Shown: positions 31,969-43,200 of the stretch, in pieces
Position numbering within the stretch: the first letter of the stretch is position 1
Layout: every line of letters begins with the position of its first letter
Assembly: GCF_035046505.1 (NCBI RefSeq)
Contig: NC_089823.1
Span: 26,832,388 to 26,896,387, forward strand
Length of the DNA stretch: 64,000 nt
Direction: 5' to 3'
Origin: Tiliqua scincoides
Lineage: Eukaryota; Chordata; Lepidosauria; Squamata; Scincidae
Made by a program: the position numbers and the translations under genes
Notes under the pieces: generated by a model
What the model was told of the DNA's origin: nothing
The model's input: the letters and a program-made list of their open reading frames with translations, nothing else
Database searches by the model: none

Positions 31969-32258
31969 TTTATTCATAATATCTATTAATAAATAAATAT
32001 TGTGTTTAATATTTATTGATAATATATTTCGTTTATATATATAAAATTATATATGTATATATATTATATATTTAAAAATTTATATATTATACATTAATAA
32101 TAATTATTATTATTATGTGTTTTTATATATATAATTAACAACGAGACAATTCCTTTTTGCATCAGCCACTGAGAAGGAATTCTGGGCGGTTGTAAACTAA
32201 GGATCCAGAACGCATGAAACTTTTATACTTTTATTTCCTAAGAAAATAAAAGGAACAC

Positions 32259-32275
32259 CGTCCCTGGGTGGGCTC

Positions 32276-32326
<51 letters not shown>

Positions 32327-32332
32327 AGAGAC
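32259..32332 (-). tRNA. tRNA-Asn (GTT)
   Basis: On the - strand the 74-nt gene pairs GTCTCTG with CAGGGAC, has A-box TGGCGCAATCGGTTAGCG, anticodon loop CTGTTAA giving GTT, and B box GGTTCGAGCCC. It matches the vertebrate consensus by eye throughout. A T-rich terminator run (TTTTATTTTC) lies just downstream on the - strand. It decodes AAU/AAC asparagine codons and sits about 710 bases from tRNA-Val(AAC), in the same orientation. Confidence 0.96.
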
Positions 32333-33180
32333 TCCGTTGACAAAACGGCTCCTGTCAGGAAAGTACTAATGGTTTTTACCCTTTAGCTTTCTCAGGCTGA
32401 ATGCATCCTCCTGGAATTTCTCTCCCGAAGAAGCACGCGGTATTGCAAGAGAGAACAAAAAGGGAACGTCCGTCTGGATGGGTGGGAGAGAGAAAAATAC
32501 AGTGATGATAATAATAGAACGAAGGCTGCTGGAATAACAAAGTGGATGAGTGAATGAGTGCCTGGGGGAATGAGAGCTCAGAGCTTCTCCTTGAACACCT
32601 ACCCCAAAATAGGCTGGCTACACTAATCTGGCCTGGCATTCAGAGCCCATGCCAAATAAGGGCTTCTTCAATGACAACTGACCTATCAGAAATTAAATTA
32701 TGAATGCCAGCCCAGTGCTGGTTCCTTTGATGCACCTGTTCATTCACCGCACCTTTGATCCAAGCATCATTTGCTGGTGTGCTGATTCCATTCATTCATT
32801 CATTTAGTCATTCATTCTCCTGAAAAGATTTCTTAATTCCAGGCAGAATTTTATCCACCCGGTCAAACCTCACCCAAGGTAATCTAAACTACATACTTAA
32901 AAAAAAAAAAAAGTTACCCTCATAATCCCACATGGTCACGCATCCTTAAAATGTAATTTGTCATGCATTTGAGCAGCCTCTTGACTCTCATCAATTAGCA
33001 CACCAATCCCCACTTCATACTGAAACACCCATCAAAGAAAATAACCCTTTCCAACTGCATCATAGTGGAAACCCCTAAGGAGAGGTAAAGACTGTTAAGG
33101 TCTAACAGCCCAATTCTATCCATTGGATAGATATAGAAGTCCAATTAGAGACAGTCCCAGGAAAGTGTGGATACGATTGC
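32333..33180. other. Intergenic segment, nothing firmly recognised
   Basis: Composition is mixed, with ATTCATTC repeats near 32793 and an A-run near 32899. Read in all frames it has only short ORFs of no known family. From about 33110 to 33285 it passes into GCAATCCT-type dispersed palindromes. Confidence 0.5.
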
Positions 33181-33184
33181 AATT

Positions 33185-33285
33185 TAAAGCCACAATCCTA
33201 TCCACACTTCTCTGAGAGTAAAGCTCAATTGACTAAAATGGGACTTACTTCTGAGTAGACAGGATGGGACTGGGCTGTAAACAGC
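33185..33285. repeat. Dispersed palindromic repeat (AATCCTATCC/TCTACTC type)
   Basis: It reads CACAATCCTATCCACACTT, CTGAGAGTAAAGCTC, then ATGGGACTTACTTCTGAGTAGACAGGATGGGA. The inverted design and the TTACTTCTGAGTAGAC block match the family also seen at 1.98, 9.56, 25.9 and 47.8 kb. Confidence 0.6.
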
Positions 33286-34072
33286 ACTATCCTGAAGTAC
33301 TGAAAATAGTGTAAAATCCAAGCATTGTCATATATTGTTCTTGGATCAAGGGTGGGGCACTAATTTGCTAGCACCCTTCTGTTGGGAGATAGCCTTGCTG
33401 CGGAGAGGAAGATTCTCCACCCCTCCCCCAAGGCCGCTGGGTCAATTGGGGAGACCAACCTTTTGTGACAGTCCCTAAATGACTGTTGTTAGAAGACTAC
33501 ATGGAGGGCAGGGTTGGTACAAGGTGTCAGAACCTTGGAAAGGCTGCTGCAGGCTTTTTGTCAATCTCTGAAGCACCTGCCCAGTGCCTAAGTTTGTGCA
33601 GCGGTGGTGGAGCAACTTTCCCAGCCAAGAGTGTCCATCCCTACCTCCTCTTTCTCATCCTATCTGCAGTTGGAACCTCTTACACTGGCATTTTTTGCAA
33701 GAGGCAGCAGAGTGGTGAGCACAGCCTCTGACCACTGCCACCTCTTGCTCCGGGAGCTTGGGGGTGAGCTGGGGCTGAGGCTGGGGCTGGGGAGAGATGG
33801 TAGAGGGAGGGGGCAGTGAGCTGCTAGGGGAAAGAAACAGGGTTTCCCCCCCCTTTTTTCCTTTTTTGTAATGCCCAGGCATGACATCACACCAGGAAGT
33901 AATGTCACTTCAGGTTGTGACACTTCTGGGTGTCATTTTTAGCTTTGCCCTGGGCTCCAAAATTGTTAACTAGACCACTGCCGAAAAGAAACTACTTATT
34001 GGAGTCATCTTATAGCTTTGTGAAGTATATGGCTGCAAGAATCATTACCTGATAAGTTTTAAAGACATTAAG

Positions 34073-34184
34073 GGCCCAATACTATCCACTTTTCCAGTCC
34101 CAGTGCAACCATGCCAATGGGGCGTGCGCTGTGTCCTTTGGTGGGGAGGTAGTACTGGAAAGTTAGACAGAATTGGACCTTAAA
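34073..34184. mobile_element. Short MITE of the GGGCCCAATCC family, internally deleted
   Basis: It begins AGGGCCCAATACTATCCACT and ends TGGAAAGTTAGACAGAATTGG. The middle is shorter than in the other copies, lacking the GTTTGTTCC block. It retains the CCAATGGGGCGTGCGCTG block. Confidence 0.6.
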
Positions 34185-34655
34185 AAACTTATTTGAAGAA
34201 GAGCATTACACAAAATGTGTGTATATCTCAGATATTTTATCATTGGGATGATACATTATAATAATTTTCCATACTACTTCCCCTAATGAATTTCCCTTTT
34301 TATGTGTTGCGGTGGTGCTGTTAACTGACCATTTGAAAACGCCCACTTCCTTTGTAAGCACATGAAGAGAGTCAAAAAACAAAAGGAAAGAAAATCAAAA
34401 GGAGGTCTTAGCTAAAGAAATATGAGAGAAGCTAGCTCCCAGCTAGGAAGGGGAATAAGACTACCAACACGACAAGGCTGTGTTTTGAAAGGCCTCCACA
34501 TGTGTACCTGACAATCTTCTGAGCATGGGATGAGCTGAACACATAGAGATCCTTCATGTCATCCAAAAGAACAAGTGGAGGAGAGAGTTTGCAAATACAG
34601 TATGCTTATTTGCAAATAAGAGAATTTGCATATTAACATATTGTTTGAATATTGA

Positions 34656-34858
34656 CATGAGGTGTGCCCAGAGATGATATTTCTCTTTTATCAACCATTT
34701 TCTCTTCTGCACCTTATTTGCAAATAGGAGGAAGGGAAGAAAAAGCCAAGAGGAAAGAAAAATAGAACATGATTATCCATGTTGCTGCAAATAAGGTACA
34801 GAAGAGAAAAATGGATGATAAAAGAGAAATATCATCCCAGAGCATACCTCATGTTAAT
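34656..34858. repeat. Foldback repeat with purine-rich spacer
   Basis: The left arm (about 34656-34728) contains ATGAGGTGTGCCCAGAGATG, TTTCTCTTTTATCAACC and CTTCTGCACCTTATTTGC. The right arm (34788-34858) carries the complement with GCAAATAAGGTACAGAAGAG, GATAAAAGAGAAATATCATC and AGCATACCTCATGT. The ~60-base spacer is AAGGAAAG-rich. Single-base differences indicate it is old. Confidence 0.75.
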
Positions 34859-34859
34859 A

Positions 34860-37800
34860 GGCGAGTTCCAAATCTCATTCAGAGTCTGACTAGTGCATGA
34901 TGAGAAAAGTCTATCTGTTTTGTATCCCTTTGTAGCCAAGTCCTGCACATCTGCCACCACACATTGGATGCGACTGTTCACTTTTAAACTCTCCACAATG
35001 CCTTGGGGACTCCAGGCATCCCACCAACCCCAAGCAGGGGAGCAGCAACTGGCACCACACTGCCAAAGCACAGATTGACATCTGGTCCACCCATTGTTCC
35101 CTGGTCCCAAGGGCTCAATGTCAGGGACAACCGTCAGCCTCCAGCGAATCTTTGCATGAACAGGCCAAGCTACCCCAAAGAACAGGCTGGCAGTAGAAGC
35201 AGAGAACCTCAAATGCATCTTGGTGTGCAAGAAGAAGATAAAAGCCTCCTATTTGATTGCTCCTGGCAGATTGAGGTGCTCTCCACCCTGAGGCAGCATT
35301 GCCCCTTTAACCATGGCGCAGGGCCAGGTGAAGTGGGAATTGGAATGGGGAGAGGCAGCCCAGAAAGGGGAATGCCCAGATAGCTACATAAGGCACTCAA
35401 ATGCAATAATGAGGCCAATTTTGGATGGGCTGCCTAAGGGCTACTCTGTATTGGTAACCCTACAGCTGAGATTGGGCCAAGCTCAGGGAAGGAGGCAGGC
35501 AACCCACCCCCTACCACTGAACTGACCTGGTTGGGTCCCTGTTGCTAGGCCAGGAGCCCCTGTTTCCAACCTCCTGATTACTTCAGGGCTAAGGGGAATC
35601 CAGATACCAGAGGTGTGCTTTTCTCTTGCAACAACCTTGCTAAGAGGTGGAGGAAGGAAGAGAGCTTACAATAACTTTCATCATGTTGCTGAAAGCCACC
35701 AGTAAAGTCGTTTAGCTCACAGTACATAGTGAAACATGGACACAGCCTACTTGTCATGCTCTAAGGACTCAGGCTGGGTGCCCATATGCTAGCTTTTTCC
35801 TGTGGCTACTGCTGATATATTTGTGAGAATAGTCCATGAGGGCATCCCTTATTATACCTTGGAGTTATTCAGAGCAATTTGAAATTCACCCATTGGTTAG
35901 AGAAAAATGGATTTGGAAAGAAGTAAATGAAGCTGTAGCCATTCTTCATTAGTAAAAGACACACCTACACTGAGGAAACCTCTTCTGCTCTGAATATTTG
36001 CCCATGCAAATAATAGAGGAGTGTCTTTGGTATTCATGTCTTGCATGCATTCTACAGCTCAGAACTATGCAATGTTGCATCAGCTGTTGCATAGTTCACA
36101 CGCATGCAGAGTTACTAACTTCCCTTTCACAACTATAAAAAAGAGACATAGTACACAGTCTGGCCCTCCTTCTGCTTCTTTGTAAATGAGTGTCTCTTCT
36201 AATCTGATCTCTTTGCTTCTTCTAAATGCAAGATAAATATATTGCAGCTTTGTTTTTTTCCCCTCAGAAATGGCATCAGACACTTCTTAAGACTGTGACT
36301 AATATTACTGTTTTGACAGATCATAGCATGAGGTTTTGCTAGATAACTTATTTCATTGGCTTTTTTTCAGGAAATCTGTTGATTGCACCACCACTAGCCC
36401 AAGATGAATTAATGCACTGGGTTCCACCTTTGCAACCTGTAATTTTCTCTGCATAAGCAAAGCTAATTTCATTCTACAACATGCAGACCATTGAAATTTC
36501 ACAAAAGATGCTAAGAGCACCATTTAGGCCCTGATGATCTGTTTGTGAACACATGTGAATGCTTGTAATACGTTTTTTTCAGTGTGTTAAGAATTCATAT
36601 TTTAAACTGACAGCAGGACTACATGAGATGAATAAAACACAGGTTCCCACCTCCATATTTTCCTTGCAAGGAAAATGCAAGGGTACTTGTAGGTGAGAAT
36701 CAGGGAGGAGATACTTAACCCTCTCCTGCCTGCCAATTCTACCCTACAAATTCTTCCTTCCCCAACCATTTCAATATTTGTCCCAGCCAAGCTCTACAGT
36801 GAAAAGGGAAAAAGAGAGGGGAGGACTAAGGAAATTTGCAGAGGAGAATTTGTGGGTGGAAGAAGGGCTAAGCTGCCTTACTCCTGTCCACCAGTTATCC
36901 AATACAATTGCCCCCCCAACACCTGCATCTGTGTATCTTGCTAAGGTAACATGCAGTTCTGCCCAGATAAAAGGCCATAGTGGAAGATGGATTTGCATTC
37001 ACATCAGCCATCATGCACTGTGTAAATCATCTCTGAAGAAACATACTTTACCTGCAGCACATTATGGGGTCTTCCATTCAGTATTATTACCACAGACCTC
37101 TGTACTCTGGAAAAAACAAGTTTTCTTTTGCATCACCTGCAGGGGAGCATAGTTTTTTTTTTTTACTTTTTACCTTTTTCCTATGTAAGGACATGAATGG
37201 AGACAATATCAATCATCATCAAACATGTCTGGCTGGTAATAGCAATTTTCATATAACTTGTTAAACCTCCTTAAAATGATCTGATTTAGAATGAAACAAT
37301 GCATCTGCATCTCACACCTCATCACAGTAAGTTGTGAAGCCATAAGCATTTCAGACTGTATGTACAAATTCAATCTGTTGTCCATTGCTGAACATGCTTT
37401 CAGTGTCACAGCATAGCTCAAGAAAACAGAAGTTTCAGTTTTTTAATCAACTCAATGTTTTATTTAAAATTAGATACATACAGAATTGCCTTATGCTTCA
37501 CCAGACCATCAGTATTGTCTGCCCAGTCTGCCAATGGCTCTGCAAGATTTCAGACAAGTGTCTTTTCTACATGAGACCCTTTTAATTCAAAATGCCAGGG
37601 AGGAATCCTGGGATATGAAAGACATCTGTTCGACCACTGGCCTATGAGCCCTTTTTCACAGTGACCAAGATCTCCCCCAGCCCACACAATGACTGTGACC
37701 ATCAATGATTTATTAACAGAGGTGCTCTTGACATGCTTTGTAGAACCAAATGCAGGGCACTCATGACTTCATAACTCCAAGCAGCTCTGCTGACCTGACA

Positions 37801-38330
37801 CTCTGACTGGCAAAGGTAATAAGATAAAATCTATGGGAAACTCGTAAGCAGCTGGTTGTGTGCCATGTTCGTAAAAACATCTGACCACAAAGAAGTTCTT
37901 CCGGGGAAAAATGTTATCATGGTGTGATCTCAAGGCTAGTTGTATTTACTAGACACGTAAGTGTTAATCACAGTGTGAAGCTAATATATGTTGCAAACTG
38001 AGTAGCTTTGGCCAGGGCAGTAGAATACATGAAAGAGCCCTTGGCAGCAGCTGTACAATTTCATCACGGCTTACAGCAGGCAACCATGTTGACCAAAATT
38101 TGTAACTGAGACCTGGTCTGAACGATACACTCACCTCATGGTTAACTGATCATTCACACGAGGATTATAATAGGTTCGGTGAGTGCTGTCTCAAGTTTCA
38201 GTGGCGCTCCATGTCAATAATCCACATCAATATATCTATGATTATTTTCTGGTAGTTTGTGGGGAGGGGGCATTCGTATCATTTAGACCAGGTATGATTT
38301 CATGTCTCTGCACACAGGTTCTGAATACAG
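34860..38330. other. Intergenic segment upstream of ALOX5AP, no gene recognised
   Basis: There are only short ORFs of no recognised family, A/T-rich runs at about 36.2 and 37.1 kb, and weak repeat fragments. No promoter-like CpG cluster is seen. Confidence 0.5.
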
Positions 38331-38340
38331 TAAACCATTT

Positions 38341-38543
38341 AGAGCGCAATCCTATTCCCTTATGTGAGTGTTTTCCAGCATTGACATAAGGGCAGTTCAG
38401 CTCTGAGGTAAGGGAACAAACATTCCTTTACTTTGAGGAGGCTTCTGTGAGTGACACCCAGCTGCAGGATGCAGCACACGTCCCATTGGCATAGCTATGC
38501 CATTGCTGGAAAGTATTGACATAAGGAGTTAGGATTGCGCCCT
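38341..38543. mobile_element. Palindromic MITE with GCGCAATCC ends
   Basis: It begins TTAGAGCGCAATCCTATTCC and ends GGAGTTAGGATTGCGCCCTCA, a clear inverted pair. Core blocks include CAAACATTCCTTTACTTTG and CAGCACACGTCCCATTGGC. It is closely related to 59846-60028 and lies ~600 bases upstream of the ALOX5AP start codon. Confidence 0.7.
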
Positions 38544-38762
38544 CAGTTGCCTGACATTCTTATATCATCCCAATTTACCCATTACTATCAGTCTCTGTAA
38601 TATCTTGTTCTAAGAATAGAAGGAGACTCTCACACAAATATAACAGAGAGTTTCATAAATCTGATTCAGATTCATGCCAGTTGAATGAGATCCTTTCATG
38701 CAGTTTCTGAATTTTTATGCTTAAGATTAGATTTGTAAATTAAGAAAGAACAAAAAGACTAA

Positions 38763-38944
38763 GACCCAAATCCTAACTAACTTTCTAGCACTTACATAGC
38801 TGTGTCAATGGGGCATGTCCTGTATCCTGCAATTGGGTGTCGATCACACAGGCCTCCTCAAGGTAAGGGAATGTTTGTTCCCTTAACTCGGAGTTGCATT
38901 GCCCTTACCTCAGTGCTGAAAATTTGGTGAGGGTTGCACCATAA
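38763..38944. mobile_element. MITE of the same family, diverged
   Basis: It begins ACCCAAATCCTAACTAACTT and ends GGTGAGGGTTGCACCATAAG, and carries GGGAATGTTTGTTCCCTTAA in the middle. Base differences from the 38.34 kb copy are many. It ends about 190 bases before the ALOX5AP start codon. Confidence 0.6.
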
Positions 38945-39132
38945 GAGATGTGACTTGCAGCTGATACATTTGAGGTACTGATATATGCTAGTATCATGAA
39001 GTCTAGCTGTGAAGCCCTCAAAATGTACTATGATGCAAGATAAGGGAGACAATCACTTCCTCCCTCTGTGGCTTATGTGGCTAAGCTACTAAAAAAGACT
39101 GAGCAGAATATCCTGGCAAGCCTGCTTTCAAC

Positions 39133-39202
39133 ATGGACCAAGAAGCGGTGGGGTACATTGTCCTCCTGGTCATAATCACTCTAATGAGTGTCATCCAAAA
39201 TG
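39133..39202 (+). CDS. ALOX5AP: ALOX5AP exon 1
   Basis: It encodes MDQEAVGYIVLL to SVIQN and one base, covering the first membrane helix. Donor AAAATG/GTAAGA. A 25-bp tandem duplication spans the exon edge (39198-39222 and 39223-39247), creating a second GTAAGA donor; the first keeps the family length and frame and so is taken as real. The 5' UTR start is not defined. Confidence 0.92.
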
Positions 39203-39484
39203 GTAAGAGTAAATCTGGAAAGAAATGGTAAGAGTAAATCTGGAAAGGAAAATTGGCTTTCTTTTCATGTAGTCATCTTTTTCAAGTGGGTGCTCCTCTT
39301 TTTATCAGGGGGAGAGTAACTAGCCCACCTCACCCCAGCAGTGTCTTTTCTGGTGGCTGTCTGCTGGTGTTCTTTTGCATCTTTTTAGATTGTGAGCCCT
39401 TTTGGGACAGGGAGCCATGAGTTATTTGATTTTTCTCTGTAAACTGCTTTGTGAACTTTTAGTTGAAAAGTGGTATATACTGTT

Positions 39485-39542
<58 letters not shown>

Positions 39543-40264
39543 TATCTGTGTTTGCACAAGTCAGTGCCATTTCAGTTTCTTTTTAAATCCTCCCCTCTTT
39601 TTTTCCAGCCTGTCTATATTTGAATTCAGTACTTGCAGTTGTACTCCAAACTATTCCTTCTGGACTAAGGGCATTAACTTTAAGAGGGCTTCTTGAAGTG
39701 CATAACTTGAGAATTGCTTATCCATGACAGGTTAAAGTCTGGGGTGGGGGGAAGGTTGTTCCTCTGTCTACTGGATGAAGCAGAGAGTGTCTTAATGGAA
39801 CACACTCCAGGGACTGACCTAGCTGCTAATGCCTAGAAGGGCACAAGTTACTACAAGGGCATTAGAAACAAATTTCCAGGAAGCACTGAGCAGGTAGGGT
39901 TAAACCTCCAAGTAGCACCAATGCCAGTGCCCAGTTCTCCCATCCCCCTGCTCCTCTCAAGCTGGACTGGGAAAAGGGTAGGGAGGGTATTGATGAGAAA
40001 TGGAGAAAAGAAGAGAGAGAGAGAGAGAGAGAGGATGTGTCTCTTATTTTCAAAAACTCATCATTCCCATTCACCCAGTCTACAGATTCTCTCACACAGC
40101 TGCACATACACGACTGAGAAAATAAGGTAATGTTTAGAAGGGGGCTGCACTCAAAAAAATTTCAAAACATTGCAGAGTTGGCTGAACACTTTTATTCATT
40201 TTGGTTTTTTAGCTGTGGGATGAAAGTTTGGTTAGCAGTTCTTTAATATCTAGCCCTAACCTGT

Positions 40265-40295
<31 letters not shown>

Positions 40296-43200
40296 ACGTA
40301 TTTTTCAAAAGAAAAAAAAAACCATAAAGTGGTAGGACACTGCCTTAGACAACTTCATGAAAGCAGCTTTCTTTCCATCTATTTCATGCTCCAAATGACC
40401 ATCACAGGGTTCAAAATGTGCATGTTAACGGCATTTTAAGCTCCACGGGGAGAAATTTCTTTTTTGCAATGTAAAAATCCTTGGTTTTTCTCCTTCTCTA
40501 CTCAACCCTCCATCCTGTTAGTCCTTTTGGAGTGAGTGCCAGGGAGTACCACAGTGCATCTCAGGGGAGAGGTCAAAGGCAAGCCCTGTAACAACAGCTG
40601 GGTTTTGAGTCAGGGGCTGTACAGGGAAGGTCAGCTAAGCTGAACCAAGCCCCATGGGCTGTTGTGTGAATAAGTCCTAGGTTGACAAATTCACTATTGT
40701 GTGCTTGAGTCCTAGGTTAATGCCTTACCTGCATGTGTGAAAGGTGGGATGATAAAAGCTGGGGGAAGATGTGATTCATTTGCAGGAAACTGCAAGATGA
40801 CTCTATGTTCAGTCTATCACAGTCCTTTAAGGAAGGAAGATGCAACCGGAAACAGCAAGAAACCTTAGTCCTCATTTTGTTTAGAGGGTCAGACTGGTGG
40901 ATTTTTCCTTCCTCTCTTCAACATGTATCTTTGCTTGTATGTCTAACTGCAAACTGGTAGCCTCCAAACTTCCTCTTATAGCGGCATTGACCAGTTTACC
41001 CCAAACTGAGAACAGAGCCTAGAACGGCCATTTTCAACCACTGTGCAGTGGCACATTGGTGTGCTGTGAATGATCCACAGGTGTGTCATGGGAATTTGGG
41101 TGAGGGTTATTTATTAGTAGGGCCATTGAGGGAGGGCAGAACCAGTGTCAGCAGAAGCTGTTGTTCAGATTGGGTGTGTTATTCTGTGTAACTTTAAGCC
41201 AATGTATTTTGTTTGTCATTTCTATGTCTTAATACTCATTTTTTAATGATAAAATATATCCTTAAAAAACTAATGGTGTGCCTTGACAATTTTAGTGCCT
41301 TGTCAGTGTGCCACAAGATGAAAAAGGTTGAACATTGCTGGATAGGATTGGGGCTTTAGAACCTATTCAAGCCTCTGCTCAATTTCAGCAGGGTTTAAGC
41401 CTTAAAGCAGTGTTTCTTAAACTGTGGGTTGGGTCACAAGGCAATTTCAGGTGGGTCCCCATTCCTTTCAGTGTTTATTTTATTTTTAATATATTAGACT
41501 TGATGCTACCATTGTATGTGACTGCATTTGGGGAAATGTACTTTTAGCAGGTTATTATGTATATGCTTTTAACTATGACATTCAATGGGGTGTACTCCTG
41601 GGTAAATGTGGATAGGATTGAAGCTTCTGGGATGTTTGGAGAATTTTTTAAAAAACAGTTCAGCAATTCCTTGGGAGGGCCTGGAGGGTTTTTCTTTATT
41701 GTAAATAAATTTTTAAACTTATTGTAAACTTATTGTAAAATTAAATTTACTTTCTTGATTGATTGATTTGATTTCGTCATATGGGGAAGTGTTAAAATTT
41801 TCCTACTTGGTGATGTCATTTCCGGCCATGACATCACTTCCAGGTTAATGGCATCACTTCTGGTGGGTCCTGGACAGATTGTAATTCTGAAAAGTGAGTC
41901 CCAGTTCTAAAAAGTTTGAGAACCACTGCCTTAAGGGTTTCCACCTGAACTGAGGAAGGAAGTCACATCATGCTAATGGGCAGATCTTAGTATATGTTAC
42001 ATGTAAGGCTTAAAAAATACAAGCTATGCCAACTATAAAACACATTACTCTGATGATGATGATAATATTTTTAAAATAGCTCAATCTCCAGACCTCTCCA
42101 TTTGTAGGTTGCAAGGATGTGTGATTCATCAGTGGTTAAGGGGGGAGGTCAGAGATCAACATCATAAGGAACCCCTTATTTTTGTTAAAATATGCCATTC
42201 CTTATGGATGTTGTCTGAGATGTACCCAGAGTAGTCCTACTGAATTCAGTTGGCTTACTCTGGAGTAAATGGACATCAGCTGGTAGACTTGGCTTTTTCT
42301 TTCCTTTGGTGTCAACGTGAAGGGAAGAAGAGCAGCTGCCAGACCCAGGGCGCAGGGAAAGAGGAGGCTGGCATCCATCCAAGAGTCCCGGGTGACTAGC
42401 CAGCGGCCCTCCTCCTTGTATGTGTGGGGGGCTGCTGGGCCGCAGACACTCCAAAAGGCGAGTGGTTCCGCGAAGGAGGGTGAAGGGATGCAACCACAAG
42501 GGGAGCCAGTGAACTCACCTGCCTGTTCCCCCCTTTTTAACCATGTGGTTCTCTGCAGCTGTAGCCTCCCGAGCCTCCCTGGAGCCCGCCATTTTGCGCA
42601 GGTACCTGGGAAGGGGCTCTCCGCACACGTGCGCTCGCTCCACTCCCCGCAGTCGCTCCTAGGCGGAGTCTCTCCTGGTCCGCAGGGGTAGAGACTTCCT
42701 GGAGTCCAGGCAGTGGCAGTCCATCCCAGGGACGTGGGCTGGGTGGGGAAGGAGGTGAGGCAGAGCCTCCCCAGCAGAGTCCTTCGAAAAGCACTGCCAA
42801 CCCATGCATGGAACGCCTCACATGGCAGTGCTTGGGAACCTCACACGGTGGCGGCACTTTTCAAAGGACTCCAGTGGGGAGGCTCTGCCTCAAGAGTGCG
42901 AGGCTTGGGGTGCTTAGGCCCCTTACAAGGCAGCAGCACTTTTCAAAGGATTCCAGTGGGGATTCTCTGCCTCACCTGCCTCCCCACCCACTGCACATCC
43001 CTAGCCCATCCATTAGGTGCAGCGGATTACATCAACAGCAGATTGTATGGGGGGGTGCGAATTTGGGCTGTCCTTCCCCCTCCCTGAGGCTGCCTTCAGG
43101 GTGCTGTGGTTGCAACCTGCATTGATCCACTTTCTGTGTGCTAAAAGCGAGCAGGATGATCCATCCTGCTCCAAGCATCATTCCTCCAAACATTTCTCAC

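Noticed and set aside
39385-39623. Poly-leucine and poly-isoleucine ORFs
   Set aside because: They are translations of the (TAA)n repeat of a LINE tail in ALOX5AP intron 1.
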